Assembly (NCBI GenBank): GCA_023395515.1
Contig: JAEWZB010000046.1
Coordinates: forward strand, 1 to 17,289
DNA from: Bacillota bacterium
GTDB taxonomy: Bacteria; Bacillota; Syntrophomonadia; Syntrophomonadales; Syntrophomonadaceae
Direction of reading: 5' to 3'
DNA length: 17,289 nucleotides
A model generated the notes under the pieces. The model was not told the DNA's origin and did not search any database. It saw nothing but the letters and a program-made list of their open reading frames with translations. Position 1 is the first letter of the stretch, and the number at the start of each line of letters is the position of its first letter. The position numbers and the translations under genes were made by a program. This document shows, one piece after another, positions 1-7,433 of the stretch.

Positions 1-64
1 GATGATCTTCTTTACCAAGAAAAGAGTCTGTCAAGACTGTAATGGGGTACAAAAGGAGAAATGA
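1..64 (+). CDS. Possible 3' end of an upstream gene (partial)
   Basis: Two frames are open into this stretch from the left edge. One stops at 40-42. The other stops at 62-64, just ahead of the preferred start of the next gene at 67, and contains C-Q-D-C-N, which resembles a haem-binding CxxCH with its histidine changed. A NrfH-type membrane cytochrome often precedes an NrfA-like gene, so this could be the tail of one, but about 20 codons cannot settle it. Which frame is used is unknown. Confidence 0.22.
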   Translation, partial: MIFFTKKRVCQDCNGVQKEK

Positions 65-66
65 AG

Positions 67-1323
67 ATGAGAAAGAAGAAAATAGCTTTAATGGTAAGCG
101 CTTTTGCCATGATCGTCGCCATTGCCCTTTCTGGTTGCTCGGGAATCAACGACTCCGTCAAGATTGATGCGAAGAAAAGTCAACTCGGCAATAAGATGGA
201 ACAATGGGGTCAGAAGTATCCAAACCAATACAACTCTATTTATGCCGACGTGGGAACCACTATGGATGAGCATTCTCATGGAGGGCGTTTAAAGTGGATT
301 TGTGAAATCCCGACGCCTAGGACGGGTGCGGGAACGATGATCCGTGATGAGAATGGTCGTATTGCTGTCGACAACGTTTACCTTAACTATGAGACTGGTG
401 AATGGGTTGTAGAGATGCCTGAGAAAGGTGACTACTCAGAGTTTGGTTTATCTGTAAGTTGTTATAAGTGTAAGACTCAGATTTATAATGACTACGTAGA
501 CAAATATGGAGCCGAAAATATATCTGGTGTTCCCATAACTGACGATACTATCGCGTATGTGGATGACCAGTATTTCAACTGTGCTACATGTCACGAAGGG
601 GATCCCGGTGAGGGAAACCCTAGTCCACAGATCTACGGATTTATGGATGAAAACGGGAAATACGGTGCGCTCATGGAAGGGGTGGATGCAAAGATCACCG
701 TGTGTGCGCAATGCCACAATAGTAGCAGCGGTACCGGCATCGATGCTGAAACCGTTTTTGAGGGAAGATCAGTTACGACTGACCCTAACGGTCTTGAAAT
801 CAAGAAGGTGTTCCATCCTGATGCAGAGATGGTTCTTTCTTCGAACCATTACTCGCTTGGTTTAACGTGCGTCGATTGCCATATGACTCAAGAGACTGCC
901 GAAGACGGTAGTACTTACACCAGTCATACGGCGTCACAGCCAGTATTGGAGAACGAAGCGGCGTTGGAGTTGTGCTTGACTTGTCACAATTCCCAGGGCA
1001 TCAAGACTACTGGTGAGATGCGCGAGATGGTTAAGAGTCTTCAAGCTGACTGCGCCGAGCGCACAGTCGCTATCTACGATAGGCAAGTGGCTTTGGGCAA
1101 GGCTATCGCTGAAGCTAAAGCTAATGGCACCCTGTCGGAGACAGACCTTAAAACAGTCCTCGAGAACTACAAGTGGATTTACTACTATCGCAGTTGGCTG
1201 TGGGACGACAATAACAATCCCCTCGATCCCGGAACCAAAATCCCCATGAACGCAGCCGATACGCGGGATGTTATTGACCGAGTAGAGGCTATGTTGGAAG
1301 ATACGGAGGCTTTGCTTAGATAA
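67..1323 (+). CDS. NrfA-like pentahaem cytochrome c lipoprotein
   Basis: This is a predicted exported, lipid-anchored multihaem cytochrome. Numbered from ATG 61, a charged start and hydrophobic segment end in the lipobox L-S-G-C (Cys26). Five haem motifs follow: CYKCK (about 134), CATCH (174), CAQCH (215), CVDCH (270) and CLTCH (305). One CxxCK followed by four CxxCH is the layout of ammonia-forming nitrite reductase NrfA, whose Lys ligates the catalytic haem. The stretch before haem 4, with H-P-D-A-E-M and N-H before CVDCHM, matches the NrfA region carrying the distal His. The Tyr-rich segment that follows the third haem motif in NrfA is absent (CHNSSSG instead), so nitrite reduction is uncertain. 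The protein is about 60 residues shorter than usual NrfA. ATG 67 is preferred because GGAG at 55-58 lies 8 nt upstream; ATG 61 is only 2 nt away. Confidence 0.8.
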   Translation: MRKKKIALMVSAFAMIVAIALSGCSGINDSVKIDAKKSQLGNKMEQWGQKYPNQYNSIYADVGTTMDEHSHGGRLKWICEIPTPRTGAGTMIRDENGRIAVDNVYLNYETGEWVVEMPEKGDYSEFGLSVSCYKCKTQIYNDYVDKYGAENISGVPITDDTIAYVDDQYFNCATCHEGDPGEGNPSPQIYGFMDENGKYGALMEGVDAKITVCAQCHNSSSGTGIDAETVFEGRSVTTDPNGLEIKKVFHPDAEMVLSSNHYSLGLTCVDCHMTQETAEDGSTYTSHTASQPVLENEAALELCLTCHNSQGIKTTGEMREMVKSLQADCAERTVAIYDRQVALGKAIAEAKANGTLSETDLKTVLENYKWIYYYRSWLWDDNNNPLDPGTKIPMNAADTRDVIDRVEAMLEDTEALLR

Positions 1324-1340
1324 AACAGGAAATAACGCTC

Positions 1341-1375
1341 TGAGTCCGTTAGGGATGCAATCCCTAACGGACTCA
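1341..1375 (+). terminator. Perfect hairpin after the pentahaem gene
   Basis: A 16-bp perfect inverted repeat (1341-1356 with 1360-1375) encloses a 3-nt loop, starting 18 bases after the stop codon. Only a weak T-rich tail (ATCTTGTT) follows. It is probably a transcription terminator or an RNA-stabilising hairpin for the cytochrome mRNA. Confidence 0.7.
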
Positions 1376-1424
1376 TCTTGTTCAAAGCTAACCACCCGAT
1401 CGACTCCCTATCGAGAGGTCTTTC

Positions 1425-1590
1425 ACATAGCATACAAATATTCTTCCGTCAACAATAAAAGATATTGCCGATAGGCTCTTCATCGATAGAAGCAATGTTT
1501 CAAGATACAAGAAGATGCTTGAGCAAAGGCAATATATAAGAGTTGTTCGGGAAAAGTACGATAAAAGAAAATTAATCACCCTTTGCAGTG
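1425..1590 (+). pseudogene. MarR-family regulator relic (HTH and wing only)
   Basis: In the frame beginning CTT at 1443 the translation reads I-K-D-I-A-D-R-L, then D-R-S-N-V-S-R, L-E-Q-R-Q-Y-I and E-K-Y-D-K-R-K-L-I-T-L. This is the order seen in the recognition helix and winged loop of MarR-type regulators, where the wing ends in D-x-R plus a hydrophobic strand. There is no start codon or N-terminal dimerisation helix, and an in-frame stop lies upstream (near 1423). The similarity ends where the IS-like sequence begins (about 1585). I read it as a fragment left after insertion or deletion. The family call comes from motif spacing alone. Confidence 0.42.
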
Positions 1591-1605
1591 TGTTGATTTT
1601 TGGGG

Positions 1606-2100
1606 CTAAGAATCTGGTGTTTCCCCTGCTGATGAACTGTAGAAGTCACGGAATCGGACAGTTTTAGGGTTACGCATGGCTCTGTTTAGCACCAATGCGG
1701 CTTTTTCCATCTTGTTTTCCGGCGGGTTCATCATGACCGAGAACAGATCCAGATAGCCGTCAAGGTCAGCCCTGTTAAAGCCGGAGTGCGATCTCAAGAA
1801 GCGCTTGAGAAGATAGCAGAGACGGTTCACTTTGTACAGAGGGTTCTCGTCGTCAGGGAGCTTGCATATGAGCCTGGCGTTATGTGGCCTGTCCTTTAGC
1901 CCTGGCTCCCGTACCAGCCGCCGGTGTCCCTTCTCCATGTCGTGGGTCAGAGTCGACCCGGGTGCGACGTGCGTACCAAATGCCGCCGCCATGGTCTTTC
2001 CGGCACTGGTCTTGCCTAGTTCTCCCTGACAAAGCAGGAGCGCTCGGTATCGTCGCATCCAACGCCGATGCAGATCTTGTTCCTGGACAGCATGTGGTGG
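1606..2100 (-). mobile_element. Remnant of an IS1595-like transposase (C-terminal part)
   Basis: The minus strand encodes the C-terminal portion of a DDE-type transposase. Recognisable stretches include G-S-T-L-T-H-D (about 1950), then L-L-K-R-F-L-R-S-H-S-G-F-N (about 1780), Y-L-D-L-F-S-V-M-M-N-P and a terminal F-R-D-F-Y, ending at the stop at 1606-1608. This fits the IS1595/ISXO2 group as I remember it. The preceding residues (N-K-I-C-I-G-V-G) lie in a different frame around 2030-2095, so the gene is frameshifted as well as lacking its N-terminal half. Beyond about 2100 the sequence is cytochrome gene, so the element has lost one end and cannot move by itself. I could not define terminal inverted repeats. 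Confidence 0.6.
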
Positions 2101-3013
2101 AAGAGAATGACGCCGGGTACACCAAAGGGTGCTATGCATGCCGCAGTTCTAAATTCGAAGAGGCTTATGCAAAAGACGGTGCCGAGATATACGCCAAACC
2201 CCTTGATCAAGAATTTGCTGATATGCTTAATGGGCAAATGTGGGATTGCGCAATCTGCCATGGCGATAATCCCGAGAACAAGGCTGATGCCCATTTATCA
2301 ATGTTCACTCAACTTTCACGTGACTCCTTCGATGATTTCGTTCCTGAAGAGCGTGCATGTGGACAGTGCCATAACACTTTTGACCATCGTCGTTTCATCA
2401 CGGATCAAAAAACCATGGATGGATACTACCCCTATCGATATGGGTATGACGTTGAGAGTCTATGGAGAGCAGCCATAGAGGATGGCGTCAGAAGATACAG
2501 GCGCAACCCTTACAGCATTTGACGAGCCTGAACTTCCGCTCTTCCAAGGCAGTGCTATGCAGAAGATGGGTGTTAGTTGCGTCGACTGTCATATGCCTAA
2601 GATAACTGACCCCGAAACAGGAGATACCTACCCGACCACAACGCTTCAGGCTCTCCTCTGGCCAAAAAAGAGTCTTTGGAATACTGTATGTCCTGTCATA
2701 AAGCGCGGGGTATCAACTCGACCGAAGAGATGGTTCAGATGGTAAGAAGTAAGCAAGGCGAGGCTCGGAAAGCGTTGGGTGAAGCTCGGGCCAAACGTGA
2801 CAAAGTATCCGAGATGATTAAGGTGGCTGTTCAGAGTGGCAATTTTGACGAGGCTACCTTAGATAAAGTGCGTAAAGATTACTCACTGGCATATTCTTAC
2901 TTATACGTAGTAAATGGTGACAGTATGGGTCGTGTAGTCCATAACACGATGTTTTAGATTACATTACCAAGGCGAACAATCTCCTCGATGGAATTACCAC
3001 TACGTTGAAGTAA
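2100..3013 (+). pseudogene. Second NrfA-like pentahaem cytochrome, 5'-truncated and frameshifted
   Basis: All five haem motifs survive: CYACR (2130-2144), CAICH, CGQCH, CVDCH and CMSCH. They are spread over several frames. Frame 1 runs to about 2480, frame 2 covers about 2482-2660 (including V-S-C-V-D-C-H-M-P-K), and frame 3 covers about 2670-2954. A third shift at the TTTT run near 2955 restores D-Y-I-T-K and the natural end at TAA 3011-3013. The N-terminal signal and about the first 130 residues are replaced by the transposase remnant. It is a paralogue rather than a recent copy of the first cytochrome: haem 1 is CxxCR, not CxxCK, and the distal His before haem 4 is missing. Sequencing error could explain single shifts but not the lost 5' end. 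Confidence 0.8.
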
Positions 3014-3066
3014 GGTTTGATCTAAACAGCGACCATCTTAATATCTCTATCTCCTCCTCTTTCCCT

Positions 3067-3107
3067 AAATAACCCGGTCTGGTTTTCGTAAGGCCGGGTT
3101 ATTTTTT
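3067..3107 (+). terminator. Rho-independent terminator
   Basis: Eleven-base perfect arms (3067-3077 and 3094-3104) enclose a 16-nt loop, with a T run in and after the right arm. The left arm begins with A residues, so it could also work leftwards. It separates the decayed cytochrome region from the haem operon. Confidence 0.85.
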
Positions 3108-3122
3108 ATATAATTTAGTAAT

Positions 3123-3136
3123 TCGGCTATAGCCGA
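3123..3136. promoter_or_regulatory. 14-bp perfect palindrome, operator candidate
   Basis: The sequence TCGGCTATAGCCGA is a perfect 14-bp palindrome about 55 bp upstream of the -35 element of the resB promoter. It has no loop and no T tract, so a binding site for a dimeric protein fits better than a terminator. The regulator is not identifiable from the sequence. Confidence 0.35.
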
Positions 3137-3146
3137 GCAACTAATC

Positions 3147-3179
3147 GAAAGCGCAATCGAAATGCAATCATAACGCAAT
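3147..3179 (+). repeat. Three tandem 11-bp repeats ending in GCAAT
   Basis: Three adjacent 11-mers read GAAAGCGCAAT, CGAAATGCAAT and CATAACGCAAT. The GCAAT core is invariant and recurs at 3153, 3164 and 3175, exactly one helical turn apart. The last copy ends 10 bp before the -35 hexamer, a usual place for an activator. Direct repeats spaced 11 bp are typical of OmpR/PhoP-type response regulators (ResD is one), but the regulator here is an inference. Confidence 0.55.
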
Positions 3180-3189
3180 GGTAGTTTAA

Positions 3190-3218
3190 TTGACTGTAGA
3201 AAGGGTCTTCCTTAAAAT
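3190..3218 (+). promoter_or_regulatory. Sigma-A promoter of the resB-haem operon
   Basis: TTGACT (3190-3195) and TAAAAT (3213-3218) are separated by exactly 17 bp. The promoter lies about 60 bp upstream of the resB start and is the best promoter match in the intergenic region. Confidence 0.7.
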
Positions 3219-3279
3219 AAGCACAGAATGATTAAGAAGGTAGCCATATTTTTGGTAAATCTTTAATTTGGAGGGTACT

Positions 3280-4569
3280 ATGACCAATAAGTCTGATGGA
3301 TTAGGCGATAAATTATGGGACATTTTCAGTTCGATGAAACTGGGGCTCATTTTACTGGGGCTGGTTGCCTTGGTGTCAGGAATTGGAACTCTTATTCCTC
3401 AACAATCCATGAATCCGCAGGAAGCTGAAGCCGTTGCGGAGATTTGGAAAACTCTAGGATTCACAGCTATGTATTCTTCACCCTTGTTTCTTTTTTTATT
3501 GGGACTACTCTGTATAAATCTTATCGTGTGCAGCATTCAGCGCTTTAAGGGGATTTATAAGCTATTTGCTGCGGTTCCTCTCCAGGAAAAATCCTATATT
3601 CCCCGGAAAATTAATGCCGAAATAACCGGGAGTGATGGTGAAGCCTTACGGCAAAAAACTGAGGGGATTTTCCAAAAAAGAGGATTTCAGATTACCCAGT
3701 CGGAGAGTGAGAATAAATGGAGCTTTGTAGCGCAAAGACATCGTATGGGCCACTGGGGTTCCCTCATCACTCATATTGCCTTTGTTATATTGCTTTTAGG
3801 TGCATTGATCGGCTCTCTTACCGGTTTTAAAGGTTACATGATGGCTGGTGAGGGAAATCTGGTTCCTATTCAGGAAATCCATATTAGCCAAGGCCAGGTT
3901 AAAGAAGATTTTATAGTTAAGGTCAATTCGGTGGAAGACCGAATCCTGCCTAACGGAGAACGGGATAATTGGTATACGGATGTGAGTATTATCGAATCCG
4001 GGCAAGAAGTTTTGCGGGAGACACTTTCTGTTAATCATCCTTTAACTTATAAAGGGATAACTTTTTATCAGGCCAATTACGTACCGGGAGCAAACCTAAC
4101 GGTTACAATGGACGGAGAAAAATACCCCATAACCCTCCAGAGCCGGGGAGGAAATTATTTTAATGCGCCGGGAACTCATCTTTTCCTCATTCTGGCCGGT
4201 ATAACCTATGATAACCAGAAACCCGTCATGTATTATCAGGTTTTTGATCAACTCGGTGAAGTAGCCCGGGGGCCTATAGCTTTGGGAGAATCGGAAAATA
4301 TTCAGGATACCTATACTATGACCTTCGATAAAGTTACCGGGTTTACCGGGTTACAAGTCAAATCCGATCCTGGATTATGGATAGTTTGGCTGGGGTGCGG
4401 ACTTTTAATGCTCGGTTTGTCGCTATCTTTTTATTGGCGCCCGATACGTATAGCGGGAATTTTAGATTTCACTGCGGAGCCCGTACTGACCCTGGGAGCG
4501 TATTCCGGGAAGCTGGGTATGGGAATTAAAGAAGAATTTGAACAAATTGTAGATGAATTAAAGGCTTAA
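3280..4569 (+). CDS. resB: Cytochrome c biogenesis protein ResB/Ccs1 (System II)
   Basis: ResB partners ResC in the System II haem-delivery and ligation complex, which attaches haem to CxxCH motifs outside the membrane. The 429-residue protein has the family layout. Two N-terminal membrane segments are present (S-M-K-L-G-L-I-L-L near residues 15-40, and a second around 65-85), with a third near 150-175. A large external domain follows, containing the characteristic F-Y-Q-A-N-Y, and a last membrane segment lies near 365-385 with a short C-terminal tail. ATG 3280 is chosen because GGAGG at 3270-3274 sits 5 nt upstream; a TTG at 3268 would overlap this ribosome site. It is the first gene of the operon and is followed closely by resC. 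No thiol-reducing ResA or CcdA gene lies nearby. Confidence 0.9.
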   Translation: MTNKSDGLGDKLWDIFSSMKLGLILLGLVALVSGIGTLIPQQSMNPQEAEAVAEIWKTLGFTAMYSSPLFLFLLGLLCINLIVCSIQRFKGIYKLFAAVPLQEKSYIPRKINAEITGSDGEALRQKTEGIFQKRGFQITQSESENKWSFVAQRHRMGHWGSLITHIAFVILLLGALIGSLTGFKGYMMAGEGNLVPIQEIHISQGQVKEDFIVKVNSVEDRILPNGERDNWYTDVSIIESGQEVLRETLSVNHPLTYKGITFYQANYVPGANLTVTMDGEKYPITLQSRGGNYFNAPGTHLFLILAGITYDNQKPVMYYQVFDQLGEVARGPIALGESENIQDTYTMTFDKVTGFTGLQVKSDPGLWIVWLGCGLLMLGLSLSFYWRPIRIAGILDFTAEPVLTLGAYSGKLGMGIKEEFEQIVDELKA

Positions 4570-4596
4570 AATCATATTTTCTTAAAAAGGGAGGTA

Positions 4597-5463
4597 GTGA
4601 TTGTAGTGGGTGAATCTTTAGGAACTTGGGAAGTGTATATGTTTTATGTCATGGCCGGGTCATATCTGGGCAGTGCCATTCTTTATTGGCTTTGGATAGG
4701 TATTAAAAAAGATACGGTGGGCCGTCTGGCGAACTGGGCGGCAGCTGTGGGTTTGCTTGCCAATACTATGGCCATTGTTTTACGCGGGCTCATTGCCCAA
4801 AGACCGCCTTTGGCTAATGGATATGAATTTATCCTGGCGTTTTGCTGGGGCATTGTAGTTATCTATCTTTTAGTCAGGCATTTCTATAAGCTTGAGGTTT
4901 TGGGAGGCTTTGTCATGCCGATAGCTTTGGTTCTGCTAGGGTTTATTATGATGCTTATGGGTCCCGAGGAAAGGGTAGCCAGTGCTATTCAACCAGCTTT
5001 GAAGAGTCAGTGGCTGACTATTCATGTGGCGACGTCTATTCTGGCTTACGGAGCTTTTGCGGTTTCTTTCGGTTTAGGTATTATGTATTTGCTTAAAGTT
5101 GGTTCCAGTCAGACAGATGATAAAGATAAACAAGAAACTTGGCTGGACCATTTTCCTTCCGCAACAGTTTTAGATGAGCTGGCCTATAAAGTAATTGGAT
5201 TTGCTTTTCCTATGTTAACCCTTTGTATTGTTACCGGGGCGATATGGGCCAACTATGCCTGGGGAACTTACTGGTCCTGGGACCCCAAGGAGACCTGGTC
5301 TTTAATTACCTGGATCGTTTATGCTGCTTATTTGCATGCCCGCTTGATGTATGGATGGAAGGGGAAAAGGACTGCCTGGATGGCTATATTAGGCTTTGCC
5401 GTGGTACTCTTTACTTTCTTTGGCGTAAACTACTTGCTTCCGGGACTTCATTCTTATGCCTGA
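4597..5463 (+). CDS. resC: Cytochrome c biogenesis protein ResC/CcsA (System II)
   Basis: This is the haem-handling membrane subunit of System II synthase. The 288-residue protein is mostly hydrophobic, with about eight predicted membrane segments. It carries the diagnostic tryptophan-rich WWD motif, W-G-T-Y-W-S-W-D-P-K-E (about residues 222-232). Flanking histidines (T-I-H-V-A, Y-L-H-A-R, G-L-H-S-Y) match those that ligate haem in the family. The start is ambiguous: GGAGG (4590-4594) is only 2 nt before GTG 4597, 11 nt before an in-frame GTG at 4606, and has ideal spacing for an ATT at 4600. Twenty-seven bases separate it from resB. Databases also call this protein CcsB. Confidence 0.9.
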   Translation: MIVVGESLGTWEVYMFYVMAGSYLGSAILYWLWIGIKKDTVGRLANWAAAVGLLANTMAIVLRGLIAQRPPLANGYEFILAFCWGIVVIYLLVRHFYKLEVLGGFVMPIALVLLGFIMMLMGPEERVASAIQPALKSQWLTIHVATSILAYGAFAVSFGLGIMYLLKVGSSQTDDKDKQETWLDHFPSATVLDELAYKVIGFAFPMLTLCIVTGAIWANYAWGTYWSWDPKETWSLITWIVYAAYLHARLMYGWKGKRTAWMAILGFAVVLFTFFGVNYLLPGLHSYA

Positions 5464-5500
5464 TGAGGAGCTTAGATTTATTGTTTAGGGAGGGTGGCAG

Positions 5501-6139
5501 ATGTCAAGTTTTTACCCCATTTATGTAGATTTGCAGAATAAACCGGTATTAGTTGTGGGCGGGGGAGCCGTAGCCTACCGCAAGGTTAAGACCTTATTGG
5601 ACCATGGGGCCAGGGTCCGCATTGTCTCACCTAAACTTGGGGCTGAATTAGAAGAACTTCTGGATGGTGAACACTGTACTTGGATAGAAAAGGAATACAC
5701 GTCCGAAGATTTGGGGGATGCGGTATTAGTTTTTTCCTGTACGGAAGATGAAAAGGTTAATGAAACTGTGGCCAGGCAGGCCAGAGATGCTATCCGTCTT
5801 ATTAATGTGGTGGATGATCCGGAAAAATGTAATTTTATTGTTCCTTCCATACTGGAACGGGGAGACTTAAGCATTGCAGTGTCTACAGGGGGCAGCAGCC
5901 CCATTGTAGCCCGGCAGATTCGGGTCGAACTGGAAGCACGGTATGGGGATGAATATGAAAAATATTTAGCCTTATTGAAAAATGTGCGTAAAGAAGTAAA
6001 GATACATCTTACCGCTGAACAAAAGGAAAGATTCTGGGCTAAGGTTACTGATGGAGAGGTACTTCAGCTTATCAAAAATGGTCAGCTTGATCAAGCGAAA
6101 GGAGTAGTGGAAAATTGTTTCCAATCATTGTTGGATTGA
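5501..6139 (+). CDS. Precorrin-2 dehydrogenase (Met8/SirC-like)
   Basis: This cytoplasmic NAD-dependent enzyme oxidises precorrin-2 to sirohydrochlorin; some relatives also insert Fe to give sirohaem. The N-terminal Rossmann motif V-L-V-V-G-G-G-A-V-A-Y-R-K (about residues 16-28) is followed by the conserved N-V-V-D-D-P-E-K-C-N-F segment (about 104-114), whose Asp is the catalytic residue in CysG and Met8. S-T-G-G-S-S-P follows. At 212 residues it matches stand-alone dehydrogenases and lacks the methyltransferase half of CysG. That activity sits in the downstream cobA-hemD fusion. Shine-Dalgarno AGGGAGGG (5487-5494) supports ATG 5501. The 3' end overlaps hemA by 25 bp. Whether it also chelates iron cannot be told from sequence. 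Confidence 0.88.
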   Translation: MSSFYPIYVDLQNKPVLVVGGGAVAYRKVKTLLDHGARVRIVSPKLGAELEELLDGEHCTWIEKEYTSEDLGDAVLVFSCTEDEKVNETVARQARDAIRLINVVDDPEKCNFIVPSILERGDLSIAVSTGGSSPIVARQIRVELEARYGDEYEKYLALLKNVRKEVKIHLTAEQKERFWAKVTDGEVLQLIKNGQLDQAKGVVENCFQSLLD

Positions 6140-7416
6140 ATCACAGAACGGCTCCGATAGAGCTGCGGGAGAAGGTCAGTTTTCATCATTCCGAGATTAA
6201 TAGAGCCTTACTGGAATTAAACTCTCTGCCGGCCTTAAATGGAGTGGTGCTCTTAAATACCTGCAACCGTTTAGAGATTTATGCAGCTACTCCTGAAATT
6301 GAATTAGGCGTCAATGCCATTAAGACCTTTTTAACCCGTCATAGTAATCTAAAGGAAGAGGATATTAATCAATATCTTTATGTTCATACCCTTTATGCTT
6401 GTGTCCGGCATCTCTATCGTGTAGTTGCAGGTCTGGATTCCATGGTTAAGGGCGAGACCCAAATCTTAGGACAAGTGGCCAAAGCCTATGAACAGTCGGC
6501 CCAGCTTAATGTGGGCAATAAAATCATCCATGCTATTTTTCAAAATGCCTTGGCCGCCGGAAAGACAGTACGTACTAAAACTCAAATCGATCAGCATCCT
6601 ACTTCGGTTTCATATACGGCGGTAGAACTGGCCAAACAAACTTTTGCAGATATTAAAGGTAAAAGTATTTTAATTTTAGGAGCCGGAGAGATTGGAGCCT
6701 TAACTGCGAAACATCTAATTGCCAGCGGAGCCACCAATGTAATGGTTTCTAACCGTTCCTATGGGCGGGCTAAATGTTTGGCGGAAGAGTTTGCCGGGCA
6801 AGCTGTTCCATATGAAGATTTCGACGCTTTATTAGCAGAAATAGATATTGTTATTTGTGCAACTGCGGCTCCCGATTTTGTCATTGGGCCGGAGCAGATA
6901 CAAAAGGCCATGGAGCTCCGCAGCAACTGTCCTTTATTGCTTATAGATATTGCGGTTCCCCGCAATATCCACCCGGCCGCCGCAGAGTTAGAAGGGGTCA
7001 CCCTTTTTGATATTGATGATTTACAAGGAGTCGTAGATACTCATCAAAAAGCTAGAGAAGAAGCTGCTTTGCAAGCGGAAAAGATTATTGCCGAAGAAAT
7101 GGACTGTTTTGTGAAATGGCACAACTCTTTATTTGTGGTCCCCACCATTATTGCTTTACGGCATCGGGGGGAAGAAGTTAAGGAAGTCATGCTTAAGAGT
7201 GCTTTGAATAAACTGGGGCCAATTGATGCTAAGCAGGAAAAGATTATTAGCAGCATGGCTAATTCCATAGTAACCCACCTGCTTAACCGGCCTATTGCCA
7301 ATTTAAAAGAAGCCGCTAATACTAGTCAAGGACATTTATATACGGAAATTATGCAAAGCTTATTTGAATTGGAAGTTAGTGAGGAACCATCCTATTCAGT
7401 AAGCTGGAGCTGTTAA
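6115..7416 (+). CDS. hemA: Glutamyl-tRNA reductase
   Basis: The enzyme reduces glutamyl-tRNA(Glu) to glutamate-1-semialdehyde with NADPH, the first committed tetrapyrrole step of the C5 route. Visible motifs are G-L-N-H-R-T-A-P at the N-terminus, N-T-C-N-R-L-E-I-Y with Cys50 as the catalytic thiol, G-L-D-S-M-V-K-G-E-T-Q-I-L-G-Q-V, and the Rossmann motif I-L-G-A-G-E-I-G (about 189). The 433-residue length is normal. The start is TTG at 6115 inside the preceding gene, with GGAG at 6101-6104; it places the G-L-N-H-R motif where the family has it. The overlap suggests translational coupling to the precorrin-2 dehydrogenase. Confidence 0.93.
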   Translation: MFPIIVGLNHRTAPIELREKVSFHHSEINRALLELNSLPALNGVVLLNTCNRLEIYAATPEIELGVNAIKTFLTRHSNLKEEDINQYLYVHTLYACVRHLYRVVAGLDSMVKGETQILGQVAKAYEQSAQLNVGNKIIHAIFQNALAAGKTVRTKTQIDQHPTSVSYTAVELAKQTFADIKGKSILILGAGEIGALTAKHLIASGATNVMVSNRSYGRAKCLAEEFAGQAVPYEDFDALLAEIDIVICATAAPDFVIGPEQIQKAMELRSNCPLLLIDIAVPRNIHPAAAELEGVTLFDIDDLQGVVDTHQKAREEAALQAEKIIAEEMDCFVKWHNSLFVVPTIIALRHRGEEVKEVMLKSALNKLGPIDAKQEKIISSMANSIVTHLLNRPIANLKEAANTSQGHLYTEIMQSLFELEVSEEPSYSVSWSC

Positions 7417-7433
7417 AGGATAAGAGGGAGCAT

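Noticed and set aside
1884..2139. N-terminal extension of the transposase frame up to 2139
   Set aside because: Residues upstream of about 2030 in that frame are antisense to other sequence. The true transposase continuation is in another frame.
2100..2522. Plus-strand protein running from 1884 to 2522 as one gene
   Set aside because: Its first part is antisense to the transposase remnant and only the part after about 2100 is cytochrome, so it is a fusion of unrelated pieces.
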